Notes under the pieces: generated by a model | What the model was told of the DNA's origin: nothing | Database searches by the model: none | Seen by the model: only the letters and a program-made list of their open reading frames with translations | Made by a program: the position numbers and the translations under genes | Shown here: positions 1 to 11,839 of the stretch, piece after piece | How the letters are laid out: every line of letters starts with the position of its first letter | Position numbering within the stretch: the stretch's first letter is position 1 | DNA from: Erinaceus europaeus | Lineage: Eukaryota > Chordata > Mammalia > Eulipotyphla > Erinaceidae | NCBI RefSeq assembly: GCF_950295315.1 | Contig: NC_080171.1 | Location: 29,580,682 to 29,644,681, forward strand | Direction of reading: 5' to 3' | DNA: 64,000 nt

Positions 1-1140
<1,140 letters not shown>

Positions 1141-1149
1141 AAATAGGTG

Positions 1150-1282
1150 CTCTCGGGGGATTGGGCAGTGGCACACCAGGTTAAGCACACATAGCACAAG
1201 GCCTCCAGGAGTGGTGGTTTGGTAGTGCAGGCATCAAGGCCCAGCGATAACTCTGGAGGCAAGTAAATAAATAAGTAAATAG
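1150..1282 (+). repeat. SINE-B, internally deleted copy
   Basis: The head (GGGCAGTGGCACACCAGGTTAA) joins directly to the 3' segment (GGCCTCCAGGAGTGGTGG... GATAACTCTGGAGGCAA) and an AAATAAAT tail. SINE-B is my name for the tRNA-derived SINE of this genome with GTCGCTTCAC in the body, CTATCCAACAACGACATCAA downstream, and in long copies an extra ATGGCCTCCAGGAGC tail. Confidence 0.75.
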
Positions 1283-1440
1283 GTGCTAGCCATCATTTAT
1301 TGCTTTATTGAAATAATTGGATTACTCATCCACTGTGCAGCTAAGTAATCTTAAAATTATAATCAACCTTGCTTCCCACTTTTGCTGTTTTTATGTTTCT
1401 AGATTGTCTACACTATTCAGTTACTTGGCATTCCTGCTTC

Positions 1441-1600
1441 TACTAATCTTTTTTTTTTTTTTTTTTTTAATAAGAGAGGCACATAGAGAAAGACGTAGAG
1501 AGATGAGGGCATTACTCAGCTTTGGCTTATAGTAGTGCTTGGGACTGAACCTAGGACCTCAGAGCCTCAGGCGTGTTGTCCCCTAGCCTTTTTATATATA
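1441..1600 (-). repeat. SINE-D (Tyr/Met-tRNA-like short SINE), minus
   Basis: On the plus strand the copy reads poly-T, GAGAGGCACATAGAGAAAG, CAGCTTTGGCTTATAGTAGTG, GGGACTGAACCTAGGACCTC. SINE-D is my name for the family whose minus-strand signature is CAGCTCTGGCTTATGGTGGTG; the tRNA origin is only presumed. Confidence 0.65.
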
Positions 1601-1609
1601 TATATATAT

Positions 1610-1790
1610 TTATTTATTTTCCCTTTTGTTGCCCTTGGCTTTTTTTTTCTTTTTGTTTTGCACACTATTTATTATTTTAACCAGTTCAGTTCTGGCTTAT
1701 GGTGGTGTGGGGGACTGAACCTGAGACTTTGGAGCCAGCCTCAGGCATGAGAGTCGCTTTGCATAACCATAATTCTATCTACCCCCCGCG
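1610..1790 (-). repeat. SINE-D, minus
   Basis: The copy has TTCAGTTCTGGCTTATGGTG, then GGGGGACTGAACCTGAGAC, TCAGGCATGAGAGTC and GCATAACCATAATTCTATCTACCCC. It begins with an imperfect T-rich tail. Confidence 0.7.
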
Positions 1791-1794
1791 CCTG

Positions 1795-2060
1795 TTTTAA
1801 TTTTTATTTGGTTATTTACTAATAAGAGAGAAAACCAGAGCATCACTATGGCACACATGATGCTGGAGATTGAACTCAAGACTTCATGCTTGAGAATCCA
1901 AACGTTATCTCTCCGTCTGCTAGAAATGTTTTTCTTGTTCTAGAGCACTCTCAGCCCTGGCTCATGGTGGTGCGGGGGACTGAACCTGAGCCGTCCAAGC
2001 CTCAGGCATGGAAGTCTGTGGCATCGGTTAAGTGCTGGTTGTGTGCCCCTAGTTTTTTTT
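1795..2060 (-). repeat. two SINE-C/D fragments in series, minus
   Basis: The first (to ~1920) reads AACCAGAGCATCACTATGGC and GATTGAACTCAAGACTTCATG. The second reads CTCAGCCCTGGCTCATGGTG and GACTGAACCTGAG. Together with the two copies before it this forms a SINE cluster of about 600 bp. Confidence 0.6.
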
Positions 2061-2064
2061 TTTT

Positions 2065-2600
2065 TTATATAATTTATTTCTTTATTGGGGAATTAATGTT
2101 TTACATTCAACAGTAAATACAATAGTTTGTACATGCATAACATTCCCCAGATTCCCATTTAACAATACAACCCCCACTATGTCATTCATCATCTTTCATG
2201 GACCTGTATTCTCCCCACCCACCCACCCCAGAGTCTTTTACTTTGGTGTAATACTCCAATTCCATTTCAGGTTCAACTTGTGTTTTCTTTTCTAATCTTG
2301 TTTTTCAACTTCGGCCTGAGAGTGAGATCATCCCATAATCATCCTTCAGTTTCTGACTTATTTCACTCAACATGATTTTTTCAAGGTCCATCCAAGATCG
2401 GCTGAAAACGGTGAAGTCACCATTTTTTACAGCCGAGTAGTATTCCATTGTGTATATATACCACAACTTGCTCGGCCACTCATCTGTTGTTGGACATCTG
2501 GGTTGCTTCCAGGTTTTGGCTATTACAAATTGTGCTGCCAAGAACATATGTGTACACAGATCTTTTTGGATGGATGTGTTGGGTTCCTTAATCTCTTTTT
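2065..2600 (-). repeat. L1 3' end, minus strand, 5'-truncated
   Basis: The left edge TTTCTTTATTGGGGAATTAAT is the reverse complement of an AATAAAGAAA-type L1 terminus. Further in are GACTTATTTCACTCAACATG and AGTATTCCATTGTGTATATA, the antisense of the classic mammalian L1 3' region. The open frame at 2305-2676 on the minus strand is a by-product of this repeat. Confidence 0.85.
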
Positions 2601-2624
2601 TATTTTTTAAAAGGTTTATTTTAT

Positions 2625-2760
2625 GGACTGGGCTAGATAGCATAATGGTGATGCAAATATGCAAAGAGACTCTCATGCCTGAGGCTCCAAAGTCCCAGGT
2701 TTAGTCCCCCACACCACCATAAACCAGAGCTGATCAGTGCTCTGGTAAAAAAAAAATAAT
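2625..2760 (+). repeat. SINE-D, plus strand
   Basis: The copy reads GACTGGGCTAGATAGCATAA, GACTCTCATGCCTGAGGCTC and AACCAGAGCTGATCAGTGCT, ending in an A-run. This is the family in its sense orientation. Confidence 0.75.
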
Positions 2761-2825
2761 AATTTTTTTTTTACTCTTACATCACAATAATAATTTTTTT
2801 TTTACTCTTACATCACAGTATTATC
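2751..2825 (+). repeat. ~37-bp tandem duplication at a SINE A-tail
   Basis: The segment TAATAATTTTTTTTTTACTC followed by TTACATCACA is present twice in direct succession. The duplication starts in the A-rich tail of the SINE before it, which suggests replication slippage. Confidence 0.8.
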
Positions 2826-2884
2826 AGTCATTATTAAATTACTAATAAAAATTTAAAAATATTATCATCCAACAATGAAAATTA

Positions 2885-3074
2885 TTTTATTTATTATTGG
2901 ATAGATACAGAGAACAATTGATAGGGGAGGGGAAGGTAGAGAGGGAGAAAGAGACAGAAAGACACCTGCACCTTTACTTCACAGTTCGTGAAGCTTTCCT
3001 ACTGCAGGTAGGGATCAGGGGCTTGAACCTGGGTCCTGGTCCACTTAACCAGGTGTGCCACCACCTTGGCTCCC
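2885..3074 (-). repeat. SINE-A, minus
   Basis: SINE-A is my name for the tRNA-derived SINE with GGTTGAGCGCACATGTTACA in the head, GGGGAAAGCTTCACGAG in the body and a CTATCCAATAAATAAA tail. Here it is antisense, with GGGGCTTGAACCTGGGTCCT and AACCAGGTGTGCCACCACC. Confidence 0.85.
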
Positions 3075-3207
3075 TCTTGTACTAATCTCAATCCTGACAT
3101 TTCTGTTTATTTGATTTTTATGTTTTATATTATGCTTAAGTAGCACATATCCTTCTCCCTTAAATAATAAATAATATTTATTTATTTTTAGCTTTTAAAA
3201 AATATTA

Positions 3208-3473
3208 ATTTATTCCCTTTTGCTGCTCTTGTTGTTTTATTGTTGTAGTTATGATTGATGTCGTTTTTGTTGGATAGGACAGAGAGAAATGGAGAGAGGA
3301 GGAGAAGATAGAGAGGGGGAGAGAAAGACAGACACCTGCAGACCTGCTTCACCACTTGTGAAGCGACTCCCCTGCAGGTGCGGAGCCGGGGGCTCGAACC
3401 GGGATGCTTATGCCGGTCCTTGTGCTTTGTGCCACGTGCGCTTAATCCACTGTGCTACCGCCCGGCTCCCCAA
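3208..3473 (-). repeat. SINE-B, minus, near full length
   Basis: The copy runs from TATTCCCTTTTGCTGCTCTT through GGATAGGACAGAGAGAAATG to GTGCTACCGCCCGGCTCCC. CpG sites in the tRNA-like head are largely kept, so it is a young copy. Confidence 0.9.
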
Positions 3474-3479
3474 TAATAG

Positions 3480-3726
3480 TTATTATCTTTACCAAAGCAT
3501 TGCTCTGCTCTGGTTTATGGTGGGGCATAGGGTTGAACCTGTGGGCCGGGTGGTGGCACACATGGTTAAGTGCACACGTTATAGTGCATAAGAACCAGAT
3601 CCCGGTTCCCACCGGCAGAGGGGAAGCTTTGTAAGCAGTAAAGCAATGTTGCAGGATTGAACTTGTGACTTTTGGTGCCTTAGGCATGCAAGTCTTTTTT
3701 GCATAACTATTATGCTATCTTTCCAG
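3480..3726 (-). repeat. SINE-D (minus) split by a nested SINE-A (plus, ~3542-3650)
   Basis: SINE-D sequence before (GCTCTGGTTTATGGTGGGGC) and after (GTGCCTTAGGCATGCAAGTC) surrounds a partial SINE-A (GGGCCGGGTGGTGGCACACA). The flanks GGTTGAACCTGTG and GGATTGAACTTGTG are an imperfect target duplication. Confidence 0.7.
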
Positions 3727-4239
3727 CACACTATAAAGTAGACTTTAAAAAGTTTATACCATGGCTTTGGTGAACACCTAGGTCTTGAATGCTAATGATT
3801 TCTGAGAAAATTTTTTTTTTTTTTTCTTGGAAGTCATCTCAGTAGAAGCCTCCCCTTTTACCAGCAAAATAAGTAGTACATAGGTGAGAAACAGAATTTT
3901 AAGGTAATATAAAATTAATCTGTTACCCAATTTTAGATTTACTTTAATCGTAAAGTGATATAAAATACTCCTATCATTGTCCTTATAAAGTTGGGTAAAA
4001 TAGCAGTGATCTGGGCCTTGTTCAGATTTTGGTAGAATTGTTTCAACTGCCAAAGGGTGAAACAGTTTACAGAAAATTATTGCTTCTCTCATGATTCTCA
4101 TCTTTTGCATACTAGAAATCATTAGTCAGTTAATTCTCTTTTCTTGCATTTCCTGCCATTAAACAGACTTGACTGCTTAATAAAAAAAGATTTTATTAAG
4201 GTGAAAATACATAGAATGTTTTTTCATGAATAAGGAATC

Positions 4240-4450
4240 TTGGGGCCGGGTAATGGGTGCTTCTGGTTGAACACACACATTACAGTATGCAAAAACCTAG
4301 GTTCAAGTCCCCTGTCCCCATCTGCAGGGGGAAAGCTTTGTGAGTGGTGAAGCAATGTTCAGGTGTCTCTCTATCTTTCTCTTTCTATGTTTCCCCTTTT
4401 CCTCTTGAGTTCTGGCTGTCTATCCAATAAAAAATAAAGATAGTACAAAA
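4240..4450 (+). repeat. SINE-A, plus
   Basis: The copy starts GGGGCCGGGTAATGGGTGC and includes GGTTCAAGTCCCCTGTCCCC and TATCCAATAAAAAATAAAG. It lies immediately before the minisatellite, whose unit is derived from the same SINE head. Confidence 0.85.
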
Positions 4451-4463
4451 AAAACAACTATGG

Positions 4464-4901
4464 GATTGAGCTCACATATACCATGTAAAACCTGATTGAG
4501 CTCACATGTTGCTGTGCGAAAACCTGATTGAGCTCACCTATTACTGTGTAAAAACCCGATTGAGCTCACCTGTTACTGTGCGAAAACCCGATTGAGCTCA
4601 CCTGTTACTGTGCGAAAACCCGATTGAGCTCACATGTTACTGTGCGAAAACCCGATTGAGCTCACCTGTTACTGTGCGAAAACCCGATTGAGCTCACCTG
4701 TTACTGTGTGAAAACCCGATTGAGCTCACCTGTTACTGTGCGAAAACCCGATTGAGCTCACCTGTTACTGTGCGAAAACCCGATTGAGCTCACCTGTTAC
4801 TGTGCGAAAACCCGATTGAGCTCACCTGTTACTGTGCGAAAACCCGATTGAGCTCACCTGTTACTGTGCGAAAACCCGATTGAGCTCACATGTTACTGTG
4901 C
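4464..4901 (+). repeat. 32-bp minisatellite (about 13.7 copies) derived from a SINE-A head
   Basis: Units begin GATTGAGCTCACCTGTTACT and end TGTGCGAAAACCC. Unit starts are at 4464, 4494, then every 32 bp from 4526 to 4878, the last being partial. The first two units are the most diverged and the middle ones nearly identical. The unit matches the SINE-A head (GGTTGAGCGCACATGTTACA then GTGCGCAAGGACCC), and the sequence runs on at 4902 into a SINE-A body. So the array is an expansion of part of a SINE. There are no unique spacers between repeats. Confidence 0.97.
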
Positions 4902-5015
4902 CCAAGGATCTGAGTTTAAGACTCTGGTCCCCAGCTGCAGAGGGAATACTTTGCAAGTGATGAAGCAGTGCTGCAGGTGTCTGTCTCCCTCTCCATCTTC
5001 CATAACAATCTCTCA
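4902..5015 (+). repeat. SINE-A body continuing from the minisatellite
   Basis: CCCAAGGATCTGAGTTTAAG and CCCCAGCTGCAGAGGGAATA continue a SINE-A in register with the last minisatellite unit. The SINE and the array are therefore one locus. Confidence 0.75.
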
Positions 5016-5019
5016 TGCA

Positions 5020-5300
5020 AACAAACCAGATGGAATATGGAATACATCCATCTAGTTTCACACATATGTGGAATATAGACTAAAGCAAATGCGCTTGTTA
5101 AAAAAAGTGAGAAGAGAGAGTGGCCATCAGGCTTGTCTCCTGGACTTTGTGAAAAATAAGATGGCTATGATGGTAGGGGAGCTTGGATTGTTGGGGGGGG
5201 TGCAACTTGCACACATCATATGTGGATATGAAAACACTCCTTAAATCTAATACTTTTTGAAACAATGCTAAATCACTAATAAAAAATTAAAAGATCTACA
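5020..5300 (+). repeat. L1-type 3' end, plus
   Basis: CACATATGTGGAATATAGAC and the terminus AATGCTAAATCACTAATAAAA resemble the 3' ends of L1-derived repeats seen elsewhere in the window. The match is moderate and the boundaries are approximate. Confidence 0.5.
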
Positions 5301-5304
5301 GGCC

Positions 5305-5425
5305 AGTGACCCAGGAAAGTGACACAGTGAATTAAGCATTGGGCTCTTTAATAGGATGTGCTAAGTTCAATCAAGCATCACATGTGCCAGAGTGATGTTC
5401 TGATTCAAAAAAAATTTATGGACCA
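5305..5425 (+). repeat. SINE-C, plus
   Basis: SINE-C is my name for a third short family. Here it reads GACACAGTGAATTAAGCATT, GTTCAATCAAGCATCACATG and TGCCAGAGTGATGTTCTGAT. Confidence 0.55.
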
Positions 5426-5479
5426 TTCAGTGTGTAGTTTAAATATCATGGTGATTTGGAATTTTAGAAATGAAGTTCA

Positions 5480-5695
5480 GGGGTGGGTGGTGGCCACCTG
5501 GCTGAGCGCACGTGTTAAAATTCACAAGGACCCAGGTTAGAGCTCCCAGTCCCTACCTGCTGGGGGAAAAGCTTTGCGAGCAGTGAGGCAAGGCTGCAGG
5601 TGCCTCTGTCTCTCTTCCTGTCTATCTCCCCTTTCACTCTCGATTTCTGACTGCCCAATAAATAAATAAAGGTAATTAAATTAAAAAAAATAAAT
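5480..5695 (+). repeat. SINE-A, plus
   Basis: It begins GGGGTGGGTGGTGGCCACCT and ends CCCAATAAATAAATAAAGG. It is flanked by similar GAAATGAAGTTCA / AAATGAAGTTCATA copies, a likely target duplication (left ~5468-5480, right ~5696-5708). Confidence 0.85.
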
Positions 5696-5904
5696 AAATG
5701 AAGTTCATACACAAAGCAACTCTAGGCCATGCTATGTCATCGAAGTTTAAAGTGTAGAAAGAAAGAAATGTGTAGTTTTAAAAACCTTGTTATGGAGCTA
5801 CTCAGACATTTGCAAAACAAAAGTTAGTATAATATATGATTATGTATTCATTCCCCAATTTTAAACAATTATGAGGATGTGTTTAATGAGTTTTTGCTTT
5901 ATCT

Positions 5905-6062
5905 CACCCCTTCTTTATAAGCCAGAGAGACATAGAAACACCTGTAGTACTGCTATACTGCTCATGAAGCTTCTCCCTGTAGTTGAGGACTAGGGGCTTG
6001 AACTGTACACTTTTGCACTGTAACATGTGTATTCAACAAATGTGCTACCACATTGCTCCTTA
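5905..6062 (-). repeat. SINE-A, minus, old
   Basis: AGAGAGACATAGAAACACCT, CATGAAGCTTCTCCCTGTAG and GTGCTACCACATTGCTCC mark a diverged antisense copy. Confidence 0.65.
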
Positions 6063-6169
6063 AATTTTTGCCCTTAATTTTTCTTACTGGGATATTAGTG
6101 GTTTACAGTAAATAAGTTATTGATACATGTGCAAAGTTTCTCAGTTTTCTACAAAAAATTCTTTTTTAA

Positions 6170-6322
6170 AAGATATATTTTTTAAATTTATTAATGACAA
6201 AGATAGGAGGAGAGAGAGAAAAAAACAGTCATCACTCTGTTACATGTGCTGCTGGAGATTGAACTCAGGACCTCATGTTTGAGAGTCCAATGTTTTATCC
6301 AATTTGCAATCTCCTGGCCCAC
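6170..6322 (-). repeat. SINE-C, minus
   Basis: GGAGATTGAACTCAGGACCT, CATGTTTGAGAGTCCAATG and CAATCTCCTGGCCC are antisense SINE-C. It ends about 170 bp before the exon at 6496. Confidence 0.6.
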
Positions 6323-6469
6323 TACGAAAACATTCTCACTCTCAGCCTAGGTCCTCCTTCACCATCATACGCCAGGACCTGGAAGCCTCTCTCCCCTTGC
6401 AAAATCTGTTTTTTATAGAGTATTTATTCTATCTTTTAGTGAAAGTAGCAAGAAAAATCATGTGGGTAA

Positions 6470-6652
<183 letters not shown>

Positions 6653-6734
6653 TAAATTGTGTTACAGCCATTTTTGTGTCATATGCTAATAGCTGAAGTT
6701 CAGATAGCTGAAGAAAACGTTCTTTTTCTTTTAA

Positions 6735-6890
6735 TTTTTTATTAGTGATTTAATGTTGATTTATAAAATTGTAAGATAATAGGGATATAATTCCATATGG
6801 TTCCCACCACCAGAGTTCTATGTCTCTCTCTGTATTGGAAACTGCAGTAGTTCTCCCAAGGTCACTGATAGGGCTGATTCTCTATCTATA
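6735..6890 (-). repeat. LR1 repeat, 3' end, minus
   Basis: LR1 is my name for a long non-coding repeat found many times here. On the plus strand its minus-oriented end reads TTTTTATTAGTGATTTAATG, ATTCCATATGGTTCCCACCA, GCAGTAGTTCTCCCAAGGTC. Confidence 0.75.
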
Positions 6891-6893
6891 GAG

Positions 6894-6896
<3 letters not shown>

Positions 6897-6926
<30 letters not shown>
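6897..6926 (+). repeat. (GT)n microsatellite
   Basis: About 15 GT units follow the LR1 fragment. It is a simple dinucleotide repeat. Confidence 0.95.
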
Positions 6927-6930
<4 letters not shown>

Positions 6931-6939
6931 TCTTTTCTT

Positions 6940-7075
6940 TTTTTTTTTTTAATTTCTTTATTGGGGGCTTAATGTTTTACAGTCGACAGTAAATACAATA
7001 GTTTATACATGCATAACATTTCTCAGTTTCCTATATAACAATACAACCCTCGCTAGGTCCTCTGCCATAATTAAT
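6940..7075 (-). repeat. L1 3' end, minus, short
   Basis: TTCTTTATTGGGGGCTTAAT and GTTTATACATGCATAACATT match the terminus of the copy at 2065. Only about 130 bp is present. Confidence 0.8.
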
Positions 7076-7079
7076 GTTC

Positions 7080-8100
7080 CAGGACATGAACTACCCTGCC
7101 TGACATTTCTGGTTACAGTCTGAAGTGAAACATGTTGAGGTGGTACTGATTTCATTGATTAGGTTGGGGTCAGCTGATGTAGTATCAGTTGGTATGAATT
7201 GAGAGAAGCATGCAGGAAAGTGAGCCCCACCCTAGAGGTTTCAGGACTGGGAGAAATATGGGCTTTATAGAGGAAGCAGGAGGTTTCTGCTATCTTAAGG
7301 TTTAAGAAGGCAATAGATAGATATTGCTATAACCAAATTATTTGTCAGTTGGGTTAACTTTGAAAATCCCATTGTTAGGATTTGCTGTGGCATACGAGAC
7401 CTAACCATAATCTGTCCTTTTATGCTGTTTACATATAGCTGTATTTTATAAAGTGACGGCAACAGTTGCTTATGTTCTCCCTGGTCTAAGCTTTTAGGAT
7501 ATTTAATATTTCAAAGAACAAGCCATTATTAGAAATGTATTAACACTTAGAGCCCACTGTTAAAATTCAACCTGATTAGCAATCTCAAGTTTTAAGTGCT
7601 TTAGATTGAAGGAACATATACTCAGAACTATGGTCTGCGCATCAAAAAGTTTGAGACCAATCATGGACCTAAAGGCTGGAATAGTGAAGATGAAGAGTTG
7701 AGGGGGTCCTCCATTTTGTAGATAGCTAGTAGGCATGTTTTAGTTATATTCCAAAGGGCCTGTGGCTATACTAGTTTTTTTTTTTTTTCTTCTTCTTCTT
7801 TCTTTTTCCCCTGAGCCTGAAATCTGATATGTAGGTGGATCCAAGTTATTGTCTGGGGGAGATGATGTCTTTCCTACTAGGGAAAGAGAGAGGCAGATTG
7901 GGAGTATGAATTGACCTGTCAATGCCCATGTTTAGCAGGGGAGCAGTTACAGAAGCCAGACCTTCAACCTTCTGCATCCCACAGTGACCTTGGGTCCATA
8001 TGACCAGGGGGTTAAAAAATAGGAAAGCTATCAGGGGAGGAGGGGGTGGGATATAGAGTTCTGGTGGAGGGAATTGTGTGGAGTTGTACCCTCTTATCCT
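7080..8100 (+). repeat. LR1 repeat, plus, ~1 kb with unrelated middle
   Basis: The left part (GAAGTGAAACATGTTGAGGT... AGGACTGGGAGAAATATGGG) is shared with 52140-52560. The right part (CCAAAGGGCCTGTGGCTATA, GCATCCCACAGTGACCTTGG, GTGTGGAGTTGTACCCTCTT) is LR1 in sense. The middle (~7320-7660) looks unique. No coding frame spans it. Confidence 0.65.
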
Positions 8101-8164
8101 GCAGGTGAGGACTGAGGGCTTGAACTGCGTCCATGCACATGGCAATGTGTGTGGTCATCTAGGT

Positions 8165-8545
8165 GTACTACTGCCCAGTCCATCATTTTTATTTGTTTAT
8201 TTATTTATTTTTTTGCTTCCAGGGTTATTGCTGGGGCTCGGTGCCTACACCATGAATCCACTGCTCCTGGAGGCTATTTTATTTCCCTTTTGTTTTTATT
8301 GTTGGTTATTATTGTTGTTATTGATGTCATTGTTGTTGGCTAGCACAGAGAGAAATGGAGAGAGGAGGGTAAGAAAGAGAGGGGGTGAGAAAGATAGACA
8401 CCTGCAGACCTGCTTCACCACTTGTGAAGTTACTTCCCCTCCAGGTGGAGAGTCGGGGGCGCAAACCGGGATCCTTAAGCCTGTCCTCACACTTTGCGCC
8501 ATGTACACTTAACCCGCTGTGCCACTGCCCAATCCCCCAGTCCAT
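8165..8545 (-). repeat. SINE-B, minus, long form
   Basis: It contains the long-form tail in antisense (TTGCTTCCAGGGTTATTGCT, ATCCACTGCTCCTGGAGGC) and the body TAGCACAGAGAGAAATGGAG. Open frames on both strands here are repeat artefacts. Confidence 0.9.
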
Positions 8546-8714
8546 CACTTTTATATTCCTAACATCTGGCACAGTTTCTAGAAATAGTGACTTCACAGTA
8601 AAGAATGACTGTATGAATGAATGTTAACAACAGTTTGGAAAAGAGTCCAAGTATCTAAAAATCAGGGATTTAATAATTGGGGGGATATAACCATATATAA
8701 AGTTATTCAAATTT

Positions 8715-8850
8715 GTGTCTTTTAAAGACGTGGGAGGTGGCACCGTAGCTAGAGTATTGGACTAGAACATGAGGTTCCAAGTTCAGTCCAGGGCATCACA
8801 TGCTTTGGCTTCTCTCTCTTTGTTCTCATATTAATAAATAAATCTTTAAA
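8715..8850 (+). repeat. SINE-C, plus
   Basis: GTGGGAGGTGGCACCGTAGC, GAGGTTCCAAGTTCAGTCC and a TTAATAAATAAATC tail define the copy. Confidence 0.65.
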
Positions 8851-9571
8851 AATTACTGCTTTAAAAGACATATTTAGAAACACATTATTTAACATGTTTC
8901 ATAGTATGACATAGTATTTATAATTATGTGATTATATGTGTGTATATAAATTCCAAGTTAGTAAGGGCAGGTTATAAAGAGTCATATGTAATTACTGTTT
9001 CCTTAATACACATTGGCATTTGTTAGTCATAATGCTGATGATGCCCTTATGAGTGTTTAATTTTTTTTCTTTGTACTTTGTGTCTTTCAGACATTGTACA
9101 ACATGCCTATGTTTGTCTAGAAACTGGGAAAAGTTGTTTGAAAATCTGTACTGATAATTTTCATTCTGTGCATTTAGTTGAGTGCTGTTACAGGTCAACT
9201 GTCCTTCATAATCCCAGAATTTAGAAGTCTTTGTAAACCATGACCCATTTGACAGCAAACTCTGGCCTGAATTGATGTGAGCCTAGCATATTGATTCCAC
9301 TTAGAGCGACTCTTCATAGTTTTTTTTCTGCAGATAGTAATGTGGTTATTATTACAGCTAAACTCACTTGTGGTGATATATAATTAATGGTATAAACACT
9401 GTATTTAACCCCTTTCTCAGGTTCCCCAGATACTGATATTTGAATCATATCTGTCCCATAGCAATTCAGAGAAGAAACTAGCAATCAGATTTGCTTCTAG
9501 TTATGTGTTACTTCTACATATCATAGGGGATTTTAAATTTTTGTATACTTTTCTTTAAAATTTTTATCTAG
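8851..9571 (+). other. intron, unique-looking
   Basis: The stretch is A/T-rich sequence leading into the exon at 9572. I found no repeat or conserved frame. Confidence 0.5.
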
Positions 9572-9862
<291 letters not shown>

Positions 9863-10034
9863 TGACCTACTTCTAGGCTTGTTTCATCATCTTAAAAATG
9901 AGGAAGCTACATGAGATGATCTCCGAGATTCCCCTTAGTACTAATATTCTGCAATTCTTACCCAATAGAAATCATAACCAAAGTGTTACTAGTTCATGGT
10001 GTAATAATACATCAATTAAAAATTTTATGGCAAA

Positions 10035-10375
10035 ATGTTTTTTAATCGCCACCAGGATGCTGGAGCCAGGTGCCTGCATGATGAATCTACTGCTCCTGGT
10101 AGCTACTTTTTTTCCCCCTTCTGGATAGAGACAGAAATTGAGAGGGGGGTGCAGGTGTAGGTGCAGGTGCAGGTGTATATAGAGAGGGAACAAGAGGCGC
10201 CTGTGTTATTGCTTCACTGCTTCTGAAGCTTCCTCCCACCCTGGATGGGGATGGCAGTGGGAGGGTGAAGAGGATGCCCAGCCCCCCTAACTCCTTGACT
10301 CCAGGCCCTTGTATGTGATGGTGTTGTGTGCTCTACTGGTGCTCCACCCCTGATCCTTTATCAAATGCTTTGACA
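10035..10375 (-). repeat. SINE-B/A composite, minus, with short (GCAGGT)n expansion
   Basis: The antisense long-tail segment (ATCGCCACCAGGATGCTGG... CTACTGCTCCTGGTAGCT) leads into a SINE body. At ~10147-10177 a hexamer-like GTGCAGGTGTAGGTGCAGGT run has expanded. Confidence 0.65.
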
Positions 10376-10564
10376 CTATTTTCATCTGCCATTTGCATTT
10401 TAAAAGCTACTTCAAATGTATCCTTGTAGTAAAAGGAAAACTTTGGAATTTGATTAGAAAGTAAAGAAGATAAAGACCATATTATGTGTCATGCATGAAA
10501 ATAACTTTGTCTACTTTGTAGACATGTCTGTCTGTACACTAAATATATAGTGGGATATATGTAC

Positions 10565-11098
10565 ATATTTATTTACTTACTTATTTATTTTGCCTCCAGT
10601 GTTATCCTCAGGCTCAGTGCAGCACTACAAATCCCACCACTCCTGGAGGCCTTTTTTTTTTTTCTTTCCATTTTTTATTCCATGGGACAGAGAGAAAATG
10701 AGAGGGAGGTTGAGGAGAGAGGGAGAGAGAGGATGAGAGAGACACTTGGAGATTTTCTTCAGTGCTCATAATGCATCCCCGCTGCAGGTGGGGAGCAGGG
10801 GCTTGAACCCTGGTTCTTGTGGGGTTCCTTCTTTTTTTAAAATTTATTTTATTATCTTTATTTATTTATAGGATAGAGACAGCCAGAAATTGAGAGGGAT
10901 GGGGGGATAGAAAGGAAAAGAGACAGACACCTGCAGCCCTGTTTCACCGCTCATGAATCATTCCCCCTGCAGGTGGGGACCAGGGGCTCAAACCGGGCCC
11001 ATGTGCATTGTAGCATATGTGCTTAACCAGGTGTGCCACCACCTGGCCCCGTTCCTTCTTCAGTACTAAGTGTGCTTAACACCTCCCGGCCCCTGTGG
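10565..11098 (-). repeat. SINE, minus, split by a nested SINE-A (10834-11050)
   Basis: The outer SINE runs from TTTTGCCTCCAGTGTTATCC to GCTTAACACCTCCCGGCCCC. The inner SINE-A, also minus, is bounded by the perfect 10-bp repeat GTTCCTTCTT at 10824-10833 and 11051-11060. The inner copy is therefore the younger one. Confidence 0.85.
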
Positions 11099-11204
11099 AA
11101 TAAATTTTTAGAAAATATCTGAGCAGATAAATTTTTAGCTCCTACCTTTGTCATAGTGACTAAAATTATGTTTTCCTTCCATTTCCTATGCCTTTTATAA
11201 AAAT

Positions 11205-11545
11205 ATATATATTTTTTGCCTCCAAGGTTATTGCTGGGCTCAGTGCCATAAATCCACTGCTCCTGGAGGCCATTTTTCCCCCTTTTGTTGCCCTCCTTGT
11301 TTATTGGTGTTGTTGTTACTATTATTATTGTTGTTGTTGTTGTTGCATAGGACAGAGAGAAATGGAGAGAGGAGGGGAAGACACAAAGGGGGAAAGAAAG
11401 ATAGACACCTGCAGACCTGCTTCACCATCTGTGAAGCGACTCCGCTGCAGGTGGGGGAGCCGGGGACTTGAACCGGTATCCTTAGGCTGGCCCTTGCATT
11501 TTGTGCCACGTGCGCTTAACCTGCAGTGCTACTGCCTGCCCCCCA
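11205..11545 (-). repeat. SINE-B, minus, long form
   Basis: It runs TTGCCTCCAAGGTTATTGCT, an expanded (TTG)n stretch, GGACAGAGAGAAATGGAGAG, CTGCTTCACCATCTGTGAAG. The 134-aa open frame over it has no gene-like features. Confidence 0.9.
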
Positions 11546-11839
11546 TAAAAAATAATTTTATACTTAAAATTCCCCCCATGTTTTCTTTCTAAAACCAGGA
11601 TTCTATTAGAGAGTGAGATTTACATGTTAGTTCACTAGAAAATGAATAACTCTCTATGTATGTATTATAGTCATATTGTGAACTCCCTACTAGTTCAATC
11701 CCATGAAGACAATGACTTGTATGGGTTTTGCACTATTTTACATCGTAGGTGCATGGTGAGTTCCACTACAATTTTTTGTCAATTCACAACTGAATAGAAA
11801 TACTGTAAAGTTCCAAGACAAACATCAAACAAAATTTCA

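Noticed and set aside
2305..2676. 123-aa minus-strand frame with HICITIMLSSPVHK
   Set aside because: It is antisense L1 3' region and a SINE; part resembles L1 3' sequence, not a host protein.
4464..4901. CRISPR-like array of 32-bp direct repeats
   Set aside because: Repeats are head to tail with no spacers, and the host is a mammal; it is a minisatellite from a SINE.
11188..11592. 134-aa open frame
   Set aside because: It lies entirely over an antisense SINE-B.
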